Source of the DNA: Mycolicibacter acidiphilus
GTDB taxonomy: Bacteria > Actinomycetota > Actinomycetes > Mycobacteriales > Mycobacteriaceae
Direction of reading: 5' to 3'
DNA: 63,424 bases
Assembly (NCBI RefSeq): GCF_018455725.1
Contig: NZ_JAHCLR010000037.1
Location: 1 to 63,424 of the forward strand
The position numbers were made by a program, and so were the translations under genes. The notes under the pieces were generated by a model that worked only from the letters and a program-made list of their open reading frames with translations, was not told the DNA's origin and made no database searches. Position 1 is the stretch's first letter; the number at the start of each line of letters is the position of its first letter. This document shows, piece after piece, positions 45,760-55,485 of this stretch.

Positions 45760-47396
45760 CCACCGCGGCGCTGGCGCGGCGCCCGGCCTACCGGTTGCCC
45801 GCACCGAACCCGGATTTCGTCGGCACCCTGAACCTGCTGCGGTTGTACCTGCGCCGCGACCGGGTGATCCTGCCGCTCTGGGTGCTGTTGCTGTCGGTGC
45901 CCCTGGCAAGTGTCTACATCGGCGGCATCGAGAAGATCTACCCCACGCAGGCGGACCGGTCAGAGCTCGCGGCGTCGATCATGGCCAGCCCGGCGCAGCG
46001 CGCCGTGTACGGGCAGGTCTACAACGACACCCTCGGTGCGGTCGGCATCTGGAAGGCCGGGATGTTCCACCTGCTGATCGCGGTCGCGGTCATTCTCACC
46101 GTGATCCGTCACACCCGCGCCGACGAGGAGGCCGGGCGGGCGGAGCTGATCGACTCCGCCGCGATCGGTCGGTGCGCGAATCTGACTGCGGCGCTGCTGT
46201 TGTCGATGGGGGCATCGATCGCCACCGGAGCGGTCGGTGCGGCGGGCCTGCTCGGCACCACCGTCCCGCCCGCCGGATCGGCGGCGTTCGGGGCGGCCCT
46301 GGCCGGTTCCGGCCTGGTGTTCAGTGCCGTCGCAGCGGTCGCGGCGCAGCTGTCGGCGAGTTCCCGGGTCGCCCGCGGCACCGCGTTCACGGTGCTGGCG
46401 GCGGCCTTCACGCTGCGCGCCGTCGGCGATGCCGGTTCCGGCGCACTGTCGTGGCTGTCTCCGCTGGGCTGGTCGCTGCAGGTGCGGCCGTACGCCGGCG
46501 ACCGCTGGTGGGTGCTGGTGCTGCATCTGACGGCGACGGCCGTGCTGACCGCGGCCGCCTACCGGCTGCTGGCCCGGCGCGACGTCGGCGACGGCCTGAT
46601 CGCCGAGCGCCCCGGCCCCGGCACGGCGGCGCCCGCGCTGCGGGGCGTGTTCGGGCTGGCCTGGCGGTTGGACCGCGGGACGGCGCTGCTGTGGACGATC
46701 GGCTTGTGCGTGTACGGCCTGCTGATCGGCAGCGTGGTGCACGGCATCGGCGGTGAACTGGGCGGCGGCACCGCGGCCCGCGACATCGTCGCCCGGCTGG
46801 GCGGCACCGACGCACTGGAGCAGGCTTTCATCGCGGTCGCGTTCGCGATGCTCGGCATGGTGAGCGCGGCGTTTGCGGTGTCGCTCACGCTGCGGGCCCA
46901 CCAGGAGGAGACCGCGCAGCACATCGAGGTGGCGCTGGCCGGTTCGGTGGGGCGAATCCGCTGGCTGACAAGCCATCTGGTGATCGCCCTCGGCGGCTCG
47001 GCTGCAGCGCTGTTGCTCGCGGGCCTGGTGGCCGGACTGGTCTACGGGGTCGCTGCCGGGGACGTCGGCGGCACCCTGCCGACGGTGCTGGGCAGTGCCG
47101 CGGTGCAGGTGCCGGCGATGTGGCTGTCGGCGGCGATGACGGTCGCACTGTTCGGCGTGCTACCCCGGTTCACCGCGGCGGTATGGGCGGTGCTGGTGGG
47201 CTTCGTCGCGGTATATCTGCTCGGTTCGCTGTCGGGGTTCCCGCAGTGGTTGCTCGATCTGGAGCCGTTCGCGCACGTCCCACTGGTCGGCGCCGGCGAT
47301 TTCCACGCCGCACCGCTGCTGTGGCTGCTGACGATCGACGTCGTCCTGATCGCGGTGGGCGCCTGCGCTTTCCGCGGCCGCGACATCCGCAGCTAG
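45756..47396 (+). CDS. ABC exporter membrane protein (Rv1217c-like)
   Basis: 546 residues with about twelve hydrophobic segments in two similar halves, ABC-2-like exporter permease. Coupled to the ATPase by ATGA. Segment [16 protein letters not shown] and [19 protein letters not shown] are repeated counterparts of the cytosolic loop in each half, consistent with internal duplication. Confidence 0.88.
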   Translation: MTTAALARRPAYRLPAPNPDFVGTLNLLRLYLRRDRVILPLWVLLLSVPLASVYIGGIEKIYPTQADRSELAASIMASPAQRAVYGQVYNDTLGAVGIWKAGMFHLLIAVAVILTVIRHTRADEEAGRAELIDSAAIGRCANLTAALLLSMGASIATGAVGAAGLLGTTVPPAGSAAFGAALAGSGLVFSAVAAVAAQLSASSRVARGTAFTVLAAAFTLRAVGDAGSGALSWLSPLGWSLQVRPYAGDRWWVLVLHLTATAVLTAAAYRLLARRDVGDGLIAERPGPGTAAPALRGVFGLAWRLDRGTALLWTIGLCVYGLLIGSVVHGIGGELGGGTAARDIVARLGGTDALEQAFIAVAFAMLGMVSAAFAVSLTLRAHQEETAQHIEVALAGSVGRIRWLTSHLVIALGGSAAALLLAGLVAGLVYGVAAGDVGGTLPTVLGSAAVQVPAMWLSAAMTVALFGVLPRFTAAVWAVLVGFVAVYLLGSLSGFPQWLLDLEPFAHVPLVGAGDFHAAPLLWLLTIDVVLIAVGACAFRGRDIRS

Positions 47397-47405
47397 GAGG
47401 AACCG

Positions 47406-48080
47406 ATGAAAGTCGTTGTCAAGGGGGCACTCTCGGCGATTCTGGGGCTGGCATTCTTCGCCGTGCTGATCTTTCCACCGGCCGGCACGTTCGACTACTG
47501 GCAGGCATGGGTGTTCCTTGCGGTGTTCGCGATCTCGACGTGGATTCCCAGCGTCTACCTGATGCGGCACAACCCCGCCGCACTGGAACGCCGGATGCGA
47601 GTGGGGCCGCAGGCCGAAACGCGCACGGTGCAGCGCGTCGTGATCGCCGTGATCTTCGTCTGCTTCCCGGCCATGTTCGTCGTCAGCGCCCTTGATCACC
47701 GCTTCGGCTGGTCCACGGTTCCCGACGCGGCCTGCCTGGCCGGTGACGCCCTGGTGGCGATCGGACTGGGCACCACGATGCTGGTGGTGATCCAAAACGG
47801 TTACGCCGCAGCAAACGTCGTCATCGAAGAGGGGCAGAGACTGGTGTCGACGGGCCTGTACGCGCTGGTGCGGCACCCCATGTACACCGGCAGTGTCGTG
47901 CTGATGGCGGGGATCCCGCTCGCGCTCGGCTCCCTCTGGGGACTGCTGTTCCTCATTCCCGGCGTGCTCGTGCTCGTCGTGCGGATCGGCGATGAGGAGG
48001 CGCTGCTCAACGCGGAGTTAGCCGGCTACCCCGAGTACACCCGCAAGGTGCGCTACCGCCTGCTGCCAGGGGCGTGGTGA
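47406..48080 (+). CDS. Isoprenylcysteine methyltransferase-like membrane protein
   Basis: 224 residues with five or so membrane helices and an AGGAGGAACC ribosome-binding site. The family signature LYALVRHPMYTG and GDEEALLNAELAGYPEYTRKVRYRLLPG-type ending (part: YPEYTRKVRYRLLPG) fit the ICMT/NnrU phospholipid methyltransferase-like group. It follows the exporter genes by 9 bp, so it belongs to the RaaS operon. Matches Rv1216c. It converges on glgC with only 12 bp between stops. Confidence 0.8.
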   Translation: MKVVVKGALSAILGLAFFAVLIFPPAGTFDYWQAWVFLAVFAISTWIPSVYLMRHNPAALERRMRVGPQAETRTVQRVVIAVIFVCFPAMFVVSALDHRFGWSTVPDAACLAGDALVAIGLGTTMLVVIQNGYAAANVVIEEGQRLVSTGLYALVRHPMYTGSVVLMAGIPLALGSLWGLLFLIPGVLVLVVRIGDEEALLNAELAGYPEYTRKVRYRLLPGAW

Positions 48081-48092
48081 TCCCAAGCGGCG

Positions 48093-49307
48093 TCAGATCC
48101 AGACGCCCTTGCCGACCGCGACCACACCGCCGGGGCTGATCGCGAACCGGTCCCGGTCGCGCTCCAAGTCAACGCCGATCATCTCCCCCGGCCCGACGAC
48201 GACGTTCTTGTCCAGGATCGCGCGCCGCACCACCGCGCCGCGGCCCACCCGGGTCCCGGGCATCAGCACGCTGTCCTCCACGATGGCGCCGTCGTCGATC
48301 ATCACGTTCGACGACAGCACCGAGTTGCGCACCGACCCGGCCGAGATGACGCTGCCCGCGCCCACCACCGACTCCTGCGCGGAACCGCCGTTGACGAACT
48401 TCGCCGGCGCCAGGTTCTCGGTGGCGCCGTGGATCGGCCAGCGCTTGTTGTACAGGTTGAAGATCGGGCGTGGGGAGACCAGGTCCATGTGCGCGTCGTA
48501 GAACGCGTCCAGGGTTCCCACGTCGCGCCAGTACCCGCGGTCGCGTTCGGTGGCGCCGGGCACCTCGTTGTCGGTGAAGTCGTAGACCGCCGCCATCCCG
48601 TCGGCGACCATACGCGGCATGATGTTGCCGCCCATGTCGTGCTCGGAGTGGTCGTCGTCGGCGTCGGCCCGGATCGCGTCGACGAGCACCTTGGTGGTGA
48701 AGACGTAGTTGCCCATCGAGACGTAGGTGCTGTCCGGATCCCCCGGGGCTCCGGGCGGATTGGTCGGCTTCTCCACGAAACTGCGGATCCGGCCGGACTC
48801 GTCGGCGTCGATGCAGCCGAACGATGACGCCTCGCTGCGCGGAACCCGCACCCCGGCCACCGTCGCACCGGCGCCGCTGTCGATGTGGAACTGCACCATC
48901 TGCTCGGGGTCCATCCGGTACACGTGGTCGGCGCCGAACACCACGATGTAGTCCGGGTCCTCGTCGAAGATCAGGTTCAGCGACTGATAGACGGCGTCAG
49001 CGGACCCGGTGTACCAGCGCGGCCCGAGGCGCTGCTGGGCGGGCACCGAGGTGATGTACTCCCCGGCCAGCCCGCTCAGCCGCCAATTCTGCGAGATGTG
49101 CTTGTCCAGCGAATGCGACTTGTACTGGGTCAGCACGCAGATCCGCAGATAGCGTGCGTTCACCAGGTTGGACAGCACGAAGTCGATCAGCCGGTAGGCG
49201 CCCCCGAACGGGACCGCGGGCTTGGCCCGGTCTGCGGTGAGCGGGTGCAACCGCTTGCCTTCCCCGCCGGCCAGGACGATGCCCAGCACGTGCGGCGCTT
49301 CCCTCAT
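48093..49307 (-). CDS. glgC: Glucose-1-phosphate adenylyltransferase
   Basis: 404 residues. Makes ADP-glucose for glycogen and, in mycobacteria, maltose-1-phosphate synthesis. Pyrophosphorylase motif [57 protein letters not shown] and a C-terminal left-handed beta-helix (short parts quoted: [20 protein letters not shown]). Leaderless ATG. In M. tuberculosis glgA/glgM (Rv1212c) is divergent from it; here that gene is absent and DUF3117 comes next. Confidence 0.94.
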   Translation of the reverse strand: MREAPHVLGIVLAGGEGKRLHPLTADRAKPAVPFGGAYRLIDFVLSNLVNARYLRICVLTQYKSHSLDKHISQNWRLSGLAGEYITSVPAQQRLGPRWYTGSADAVYQSLNLIFDEDPDYIVVFGADHVYRMDPEQMVQFHIDSGAGATVAGVRVPRSEASSFGCIDADESGRIRSFVEKPTNPPGAPGDPDSTYVSMGNYVFTTKVLVDAIRADADDDHSEHDMGGNIMPRMVADGMAAVYDFTDNEVPGATERDRGYWRDVGTLDAFYDAHMDLVSPRPIFNLYNKRWPIHGATENLAPAKFVNGGSAQESVVGAGSVISAGSVRNSVLSSNVMIDDGAIVEDSVLMPGTRVGRGAVVRRAILDKNVVVGPGEMIGVDLERDRDRFAISPGGVVAVGKGVWI

Positions 49308-49313
49308 AGCCCA

Positions 49314-49319
49314 AACCTA
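49314..49319 (-). promoter_or_regulatory. -10 element of glgC (leaderless)
   Basis: TAGGTT on the minus strand, six bases before ATG 49307. Confidence 0.55.
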
Positions 49320-49406
49320 TCGGCCGCCCCCGACGTCTGCCAGTACGACGCGGCATTCTCCGCGATCTGACAGGTTGCCCGCCGACGGCCCGCGATGCGC
49401 CCGGAT

Positions 49407-49574
49407 CTAGCTGGTGACGCCTTTGAGTTCGTCACCGAGCGCCGCGGCCTCATCGGGGGTCAGCTCGACGACCAGTCGGCCACCGCCTTCCAGCGGTACC
49501 CGCATCACGATGCCGCGCCCCTCCTTAGTCGCTTCCAGAGGACCGTCGCCGGTCCGGGGCTTCATCGCCGCCAT
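49407..49574 (-). CDS. DUF3117 small protein (Rv1211-like)
   Basis: 55 residues, MAAMKPRTGDGPLEATKEGR onward, with GGAGGGAGC before ATG. Members are small conserved actinobacterial proteins; the Rv1211 protein has been described as a small calmodulin-like protein in M. tuberculosis, though no EF-hand is evident here. Last gene of the folP2-gpgS-tagA direction. Confidence 0.85.
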   Translation of the reverse strand: MAAMKPRTGDGPLEATKEGRGIVMRVPLEGGGRLVVELTPDEAAALGDELKGVTS

Positions 49575-49734
49575 CGAGTGCTCCCTCCAGGTTCTAGCCC
49601 GTGGGCTGTCGCGCCCATGATCTGCACCGGGTCTGCACCGCGGTCGCAGCATCCGGCGTCGAACTGCAAATTCACTCCGCTATTCTCCCCCATCGGCGCC
49701 GTATCGCGTAGGTGACCCGATTCCAGGAAGCATT

Positions 49735-50340
49735 TTAGTGGATTGCGGGTGCCACCGGCGGCACCCAGCAGCCCTGCAGGTGATCGTCGACCATCCCGGT
49801 GGCCTGCATCAGCGCATACGCGGTGGTCGGACCCACAAACCGAAAGCCGCGGCGTTTCAACTCGCGGGCCATCGCCGCCGACTCTCGCGTGGTTGCCGGA
49901 ATATCCGACATGGCGGCCGGCCGGGACCGCGGACCCGGCGCGAACGACCACAGTAATTCGGTCAGATCGGTGGCCCCCAGCGCCTCGGTCGCCCGCGCGT
50001 TGGCGATCGTCGCCTCGATCTTCGCCCGGTTGCGCACGATGCCCGCATCGGCCATCAACCGGGCCACGTCGGCGTCGGTGTAGCGCGCGACGGTGGGGAT
50101 GTCGAAGCCGGCGAACGCGCGCCGGAAGTTGTCCCGCTTGCGCAGGATCACCAGCCACGACAGGCCGCTCTGGAAGGCCTCCAGGCTGATCCGCTCGAAC
50201 AGACCGGCCCGGTCGCGCACCGGCCGGCCCCACTCGTGGTCGTGGTAGTCGCGATAGAGCAGGCAGTCCGCACCCTGGTAGATCCCCTCCCAGCCGCACC
50301 GGACCAGGCCGTCATCGGAGGGTTCGGGCGTCGCCGTCAT
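49735..50340 (-). CDS. tagA: DNA-3-methyladenine glycosylase I
   Basis: 201 residues; ATG 50340 (GTG 50343 is one codon upstream). Removes 3-methyladenine from DNA in base-excision repair. Signatures: RCGWEGIYQGADCLLYRDYHDHEWG (part: YRDYHDHEWGRPVRD), SLEAFQSGLSWLVILRKRDNF, and FVGPTTAYALMQATGMVDDH with zinc-binding cysteine/histidines. Its start overlaps the DivIVA-like gene's stop (GTGATGA). Confidence 0.93.
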   Translation of the reverse strand: MTATPEPSDDGLVRCGWEGIYQGADCLLYRDYHDHEWGRPVRDRAGLFERISLEAFQSGLSWLVILRKRDNFRRAFAGFDIPTVARYTDADVARLMADAGIVRNRAKIEATIANARATEALGATDLTELLWSFAPGPRSRPAAMSDIPATTRESAAMARELKRRGFRFVGPTTAYALMQATGMVDDHLQGCWVPPVAPAIH

Positions 50341-50645
50341 CACGCCTCCGATGCGCCGCTCACGGTGGTCAGGGCGTCGAGTTGCCCCCGCAGCAGGTCG
50401 ATCTCGGCGCTCAGCCGGTCCAGCACCCAGTCCACCTCGCTGGTCTTGTAGCCGCGCAGCACCTGCGCGAACTTGACCGCGTCGACGTCGGCGCCGGTGA
50501 CCCCGGAGGCCGGCAGCATGGTCGCCGTCGTCGCCCGCGGCAGCGGCGGCAGTTGCTCACCGCGGCCGAACAGCATGCTGGCGAGCCCGAACAGCAGCAG
50601 GGCCGTGAGGGTCAGCACGACGAGATACAGCAGCACCAGTGTCAC
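50340..50645 (-). CDS. DivIVA-motif membrane protein
   Basis: 101 residues: N-terminal membrane helix (VLLYLVVLTLTALLLFGLA) and a C-terminal DivIVA-like motif VDAVKFAQVLRGYKTSEVDWVL. The combination suggests a membrane-tethered, polar-growth-related small protein. Position matches Rv1209; coupled to tagA. Confidence 0.82.
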   Translation of the reverse strand: MTLVLLYLVVLTLTALLLFGLASMLFGRGEQLPPLPRATTATMLPASGVTGADVDAVKFAQVLRGYKTSEVDWVLDRLSAEIDLLRGQLDALTTVSGASEA

Positions 50646-50687
50646 GGCTTCGATAGTGCCTCATCGGCGGCCGCCCCGGGTGGCCGG

Positions 50688-51635
50688 TCAGCGCTGGCGC
50701 AGGGTGTTCATCGGCGGCCGGTCGACCAGCGACAGCGGCGTGGTGTGCGGCAGGTAGTCCAGACCGTCCGGGCCGTCAGCGAAGAACTGGGTCAGCCCGG
50801 CCCCGGAGTCCGGCACCCCGCAGCGCGACAGCAGGGTCGCGACGACCTGGCGGCTCATCACCGCCAGTTCCGACAGCGGACGGTTGCGGTGCGCCCGGAC
50901 ACCCAGGTTGACCTGGGCGATCGCGTCCAGCCCCAGTCGATCGTAGGTGTCGATCAGCAGCCCGATCTCGACGCCGTAGCCCGGCGCGAACGGCACCGAC
51001 GCCAGCAGTTCGCGGCTGCCCGCGTACTCACCGCCCAGCGGTTGCAGCACCGCACCCAGTTCCGGCCGCAGCGCCGCCAGCAGGGGGCGCGCCACCAGTT
51101 CGGTGACCCGGCCGCCGCCGTTGGCGTCCTCGGTGCCGTTGACCTTCAGCGGCCGACGGTAGAACCCCTTGACCAGGTGGACGCCGTCGCCGGTGAGCAG
51201 CGGACCGACCAGGTTCGGGACGAACATCGGGTCGGGGTCGATCAGGTCGGAGTCGATGAACACCACGATGTCACCGCTGGTCGCCGCCAGCGACCGCCAC
51301 AGCGCCTCGCCCTTGCCGGGCTGCGGCTCGACTTCAGGCACCGCCTGCTCCCGGCTGACCACCCGGGCGCCGGCCGCGATCGAGCGGATCTCGGTGTCGT
51401 CGGTGGAGCCGGAGTCCAGCACGATCAGCTCGTCGACCAGGCCGCCGACCAGCCCGGTGATGCTGTCGATGACCGACCCGATGGTCGCCTGCTCGTTCAG
51501 CGCCGGCAGCACCACCGAGACGGTGCGGCCGGTTTCGGCCTTGGCGGCCAGCAGTTCGGCGACCGTCCAGTCCGGACGGCTCCAGGTCCGGCCGGCCAGC
51601 CGGGTGTCGCCCAGTCCTGCGAACAGGTCGGTCAT
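50688..51635 (-). CDS. gpgS: Glucosyl-3-phosphoglycerate synthase
   Basis: 315 residues from ATG 51635; GTG 51644 is an alternative. GT81 glycosyltransferase that joins glucose from UDP-glucose to 3-phosphoglycerate, the first step of methylglucose lipopolysaccharide synthesis. Seen: VVLPALNEQATIGSVIDSI, LDSGSTDDTE, metal site FIDSDLIDPDPMFV, and FAPGYGVEIGLLIDTYDRLG (part: GYGVEIGLLIDT). Confidence 0.93.
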   Translation of the reverse strand: MTDLFAGLGDTRLAGRTWSRPDWTVAELLAAKAETGRTVSVVLPALNEQATIGSVIDSITGLVGGLVDELIVLDSGSTDDTEIRSIAAGARVVSREQAVPEVEPQPGKGEALWRSLAATSGDIVVFIDSDLIDPDPMFVPNLVGPLLTGDGVHLVKGFYRRPLKVNGTEDANGGGRVTELVARPLLAALRPELGAVLQPLGGEYAGSRELLASVPFAPGYGVEIGLLIDTYDRLGLDAIAQVNLGVRAHRNRPLSELAVMSRQVVATLLSRCGVPDSGAGLTQFFADGPDGLDYLPHTTPLSLVDRPPMNTLRQR

Positions 51636-51696
51636 AGTTGCCACTCTCTCCCGCGCACGGGTGCTGCCTGCGCAGCGTCTGCGTCGTCGCCGGCGG

Positions 51697-52572
51697 TCAT
51701 GCCAGCCCCCTTATTGTGCGCGCCGGCGTCCGAGTGCCCTGGATCGAGGCCACCATCTCCAGCACGCGACGGGTCTGGGCGACCTCGTGGACCCGGAACA
51801 TCCGGGCCCCGGCCGCCGCCGCCAGCGCGGTCGCCGCCAGCGTCCCCTCCAGGCGTTCGGTCAGACCCACCCCCAGAGTCTCCCCGATGAAATCCTTGTT
51901 GGAGAGCGCCATCAGCACCGGCCACCCGGTGGCGACCAGATCCTGCGTGTGTCGTAGCAACGCTAACCCGTGATGGGTGTTCTTGCCGAAATCGTGGGTG
52001 GGGTCGATCAGCACCTTCTCCCGTGCGACGCCGGCGGCCACCGCCCGTTCGGCGGCGGCGGTGACCTCAGCGATCACGTCGTCGACCACGCCACGCACGC
52101 TGGTCCCGTAGCTCACCCGGAACGGGCGGGTGCGTGGGGCGGCGCCGCCGGTGTGCGAGCAGACCAGACCGGCGCCGCACGCCGCCGCCACCGCCGGCAC
52201 GTCCGGGTCGACGCCGCCCCAGGTGTCGTTGATCAGGTCCGCCCCGGCCGCGCAGGCCCGCTCGGCCACCTCGGCGCGCCAGGTGTCGACGCTGATCACC
52301 ACGTTCGGGTAGGCGCCGCGCAGCCAGTCGATGAACGGCACCACCCGGGCGGTCTCGGTGGCGGCGTCGACGGTCTCCCCCGGCCCGGCTTTCACCCCGC
52401 CGACGTCGATGACGTCGGCGCCGTCGGCCACCGCGGCGTGCACCGCCGCCATCGCCGCCTCGTCACCGAAGGTGGCGCCGGCGTCGTAGAACGAGTCCGG
52501 GGTGCGGTTGACGATCGCCATGATCAGCGCGCGGTCGGGCGCCACCGGACGGCCGCAGAAGGTGGACTGCAC
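51697..52572 (-). CDS. folP2: Dihydropteroate synthase homologue FolP2
   Basis: 291 residues, GTG start. TIM-barrel DHPS fold: IMAIVNRTPDSFYD, DVGGVKAGPGE, SVDTWRAEVA, LINDTWGG, LIDPTHDFGKN and RVHEVAQTRRVL. In mycobacteria FolP2 differs from FolP1 and lacks proven DHPS activity. Here it sits between gpgS and a KAS III gene. Confidence 0.9.
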   Translation of the reverse strand: MQSTFCGRPVAPDRALIMAIVNRTPDSFYDAGATFGDEAAMAAVHAAVADGADVIDVGGVKAGPGETVDAATETARVVPFIDWLRGAYPNVVISVDTWRAEVAERACAAGADLINDTWGGVDPDVPAVAAACGAGLVCSHTGGAAPRTRPFRVSYGTSVRGVVDDVIAEVTAAAERAVAAGVAREKVLIDPTHDFGKNTHHGLALLRHTQDLVATGWPVLMALSNKDFIGETLGVGLTERLEGTLAATALAAAAGARMFRVHEVAQTRRVLEMVASIQGTRTPARTIRGLA

Positions 52573-52614
52573 CGTTCTATGGTGCCCGGTGCGGGCCCGG
52601 TCGGCAGGATCGGC

Positions 52615-53598
52615 TCAACCGGCTGCCGCCGGCAATGTGACGACCTGTGCCGCGTAGCTCAGCCCGGCACCGTAGCCCAGCAGCAGCGCCAGGTCACCGG
52701 GCTGGGCGGCGCCGGTCGACAGCAGTTCCGCCATTGCCAGTGGGATCGACGCGGCAGAGGTGTTTCCGGTGTGGGCGATGTCGTCGGCGACCACGACGTG
52801 CGGCCCGAGGCCCAGGTTCTTGGCCAGCAGTTCGTTGATCCGGCCGTTGGCCTGGTGCGGTACGAACGCGCTCAGCTGGTCGGGGCCGATCTGTGCCGCG
52901 GCCAGCGCCTGCGATCCGACGCGCCCCATCTCGAAGGCCGCCCACCGGAACACAGCGGAACCCTCCAGCCGAAGGAACGGGCGAGCCCCGGCGGGTTTGC
53001 CGGTGTAGTCGATCCAGTCGATGTCCTGGCGGATGGCGTCGCTCTGTTCGCCGTCGCTGCCCCAGATCGTCGGCCAGATGCCGCGCTCGGCCGACGCACC
53101 CACCACCACCGCCCCGGCCCCGTCGCCGAAGATGAAGCAGTTACCCCGGTCGGTCATGTCCAGCGTCGGCGAGAGCTTCTCCGAACCGATCACCAGTACC
53201 GTGCCGACGCTGCCGGCCCGGACCAGATCGGCGGCGATGCCGAGTGCGTAACCGAAGCCCGCACAGCCGGCATTGACGTCGAAGGCCGGCACCCCACCGG
53301 CGCCGAGCGCGGATGCAACCGTCGGCGCCGCGGCGGGGGTCTGCACGAAATGCGTGCTGGTGGCGACGATCACCGCTCCGATATCGGATGCGGCGAGCCC
53401 GGCGCTGTCGACGGCCCGCCGCCCGGCCTCGATCGCCATCGACGCGGCGGACTCGTCGTCACCGGCGAACCGGCGGGTCTTGATCCCGGTCCGCGCGTAG
53501 ATCCACTCGTCGGAGGAGTCGATGGTCGCGCAGATCTCGTCGTTGGTGACGACCCGATCGGGCCGGTAGGCCCCGACGCTGAGCAAGGCGGCTTCCAC
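52615..53598 (-). CDS. 3-oxoacyl-ACP synthase III-like enzyme
   Basis: 327 residues from GTG 53598. KAS III fold with the full triad: Cys112 in [10 protein letters not shown], His in VPHQAN, Asn in HTGNTSAAS. It condenses an acyl-CoA starter with a malonyl group. It is not the neighbour of fadD6/folP2 in M. tuberculosis as I recall. The 75 bp upstream are AT-rich (AAAAATAAGAAATATAA), in contrast to all surroundings. With fadD6, it could make or elongate a specific acyl chain. Confidence 0.88.
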   Translation of the reverse strand: MEAALLSVGAYRPDRVVTNDEICATIDSSDEWIYARTGIKTRRFAGDDESAASMAIEAGRRAVDSAGLAASDIGAVIVATSTHFVQTPAAAPTVASALGAGGVPAFDVNAGCAGFGYALGIAADLVRAGSVGTVLVIGSEKLSPTLDMTDRGNCFIFGDGAGAVVVGASAERGIWPTIWGSDGEQSDAIRQDIDWIDYTGKPAGARPFLRLEGSAVFRWAAFEMGRVGSQALAAAQIGPDQLSAFVPHQANGRINELLAKNLGLGPHVVVADDIAHTGNTSAASIPLAMAELLSTGAAQPGDLALLLGYGAGLSYAAQVVTLPAAAG

Positions 53599-53673
53599 GG
53601 GGTTCGACGGTACCCTAAAAATAAGAAATATAAGTGCCCGTTGCAAGTCGATGGAACCGCCGAGAGTGGCGCG

Positions 53674-55452
53674 CTACCCCCGCGGTCGCTTACCGTCGGC
53701 CACTTCCGCCGGATAGTCGGCGTAGTAGGGCACGTACCCCTCGTCGCGCCCGGACAGCACGTACAGCGGGTCGGTCACCTCGGCCCCGTAGGCCTGCTCG
53801 CGCAGTTCCACCTTGCGGCTCTTGAACGTCGTGGTGTGCTCCAGCGACTCCACCAGCCGGACGAACAGCGGCACCGCGTACGACGGCAGCTGGTCGTAGA
53901 CGGTGTGCGCCAGCGCAGCCCCGTCGAACGTCGCGCCGTCGTGCAGTTTGATCGCGGCCATCCCGGCCCGCCCACCGGTCTGCGGCACCTCGACGCCGTA
54001 GACGGCGCACTCCTCGACCGCACCGTCGGCGCCGACCGCCGCCTCCACCTGGGTGGTGGCGACGTTCTCGCCCTTCCACCGGAAGGTGTCGCCGAGCCGG
54101 TCGGCGAACGCGGCGTGCCCCAGGCCCTGCGGGCTCATCAGGTCACCGGTGTTGAACCAGCAGTCGCCGTCCTTGAACGCGTTGCGCACCAGTTTCTTCT
54201 CGGTGGCTGCCGGGTCGGTGTAGCCGTCGAACGGGGAGAACCGGTTCACCGGGCTCAGCAGCAGTCCGGGTTGCCCGGCCGGCACCCGCCGCACCCAGCC
54301 GTCCGGCCCGCGCAGCGGCAGCCCGCTGTCCGGGTCGTACTCCACGTAGGCCAGCGGCAGCGGGTAGACCCCGGCGCTGCGCGGCACGTTGAACACGTTG
54401 AGGAAGGCGGCGTTGCCCTCGCTGGCGCCGTAGAACTCGCAGATCCGCTTGATGCCGAACCGGGCGCTGAACTCGTCCCAGATCTCCGGGCGCAGGCCGT
54501 TGCCGCAGATCACCCGCACCTTATGCGCCCGGTCGGTCGGCTTGGGCGGCTGGTTGAGCAGATACCGGCAGACCTCGCCGATGTAGACGAACGCGGTCGC
54601 GTCGTAGGAGATCACCTCGTCCCAGAACCGCGACGCCGAGAACGAGCGGCCCAGCGCCAGCGTCGCACCCGCGTTCAGCACCGACGACACCGCGACGGTC
54701 AGCGCGTTGTTGTGGTACAGCGGCAGGCAGCAGTACAGCGTGTCGTCGCCGTGCAGACGCAAACCCAGCCCGCCGAACGCGGCGAGCGCCCGCAGCCACC
54801 GGTAGTGGGTCATCACGCTGGCCTTCGGGTAGCCGGTGGTGCCCGAGGTGAAGATGTAGAACGCGGCGTCCTTGGCCAGCACTGCCTGCACCGACGCCGG
54901 GTTGCCCGCGGGCGCGGTCTCGGCCAGCCGCTCAATGTCCTCGATGCTGGCCGGTTCGTTGGGGGCGCCGCTGTCGGTGACGGCACTAATCAGATCCGAC
55001 TCGACGACCAGCAGTTTCGCGTCCAGCAGGCCGAGGCTGTGCGCCAGCACGTCACCGCGCTGGTGGTAGTTGACCATGCCGGCGACCGCCCCGCACTTGG
55101 CGACGGCCAGCATCATCAGCACCGCGTTGGGCGAGTTGCGCAGCATGATCCCGACGACGTCGCCGTGCCCGATGCCGCGGGTGGCGAGCACCGCGGCGTA
55201 GCGGTTGACGGTGGTGTTGGCCTCGGCGTACGTCAATTGCGTCGCGCCGAACTTCAGGAACACCCGGTCGCCGAACTTCCCGGCCCGGTCCTGGAACACC
55301 TTGCCGATCGACGCCGCCGAATCGGGCCGAGCCAGGAACCCGGTGCGCACGCCCCGCAGAATCGCAGGCGCGTCGGCGAGCACCCCCGGCAGTCGGGTCA
55401 CGATATCGGCGATCCGCACCGTGGTGGCGGCGCCGGAGTTGTGATCGGACAC
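53674..55452 (-). CDS. fadD6: Fatty-acyl-CoA synthetase / FATP-type
   Basis: 592 residues, GTG start, AGGGGAAA upstream. AMP-binding signature YIFTSGTTGYPKAS, FATP motif CEFYGASEGN, DGYTD, NTGDL and FRWKGENVAT. It activates long-chain fatty acids as CoA thioesters, possibly coupled to uptake. In an apparent operon toward KAS III and folP2. Matches Rv1206. Confidence 0.92.
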   Translation of the reverse strand: MSDHNSGAATTVRIADIVTRLPGVLADAPAILRGVRTGFLARPDSAASIGKVFQDRAGKFGDRVFLKFGATQLTYAEANTTVNRYAAVLATRGIGHGDVVGIMLRNSPNAVLMMLAVAKCGAVAGMVNYHQRGDVLAHSLGLLDAKLLVVESDLISAVTDSGAPNEPASIEDIERLAETAPAGNPASVQAVLAKDAAFYIFTSGTTGYPKASVMTHYRWLRALAAFGGLGLRLHGDDTLYCCLPLYHNNALTVAVSSVLNAGATLALGRSFSASRFWDEVISYDATAFVYIGEVCRYLLNQPPKPTDRAHKVRVICGNGLRPEIWDEFSARFGIKRICEFYGASEGNAAFLNVFNVPRSAGVYPLPLAYVEYDPDSGLPLRGPDGWVRRVPAGQPGLLLSPVNRFSPFDGYTDPAATEKKLVRNAFKDGDCWFNTGDLMSPQGLGHAAFADRLGDTFRWKGENVATTQVEAAVGADGAVEECAVYGVEVPQTGGRAGMAAIKLHDGATFDGAALAHTVYDQLPSYAVPLFVRLVESLEHTTTFKSRKVELREQAYGAEVTDPLYVLSGRDEGYVPYYADYPAEVADGKRPRG

Positions 55453-55485
55453 GCTTTCCCCTCGCTTCGTGTGGTGGCCGCCAGC

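Noticed and set aside
53599-53646. Longer start (TTG) for the KAS III gene
   Set aside because: The extra residues [16 protein letters not shown] come from the AT-rich gap and are not family-like; GTG 53598 places the catalytic cysteine at 112 as in FabH.
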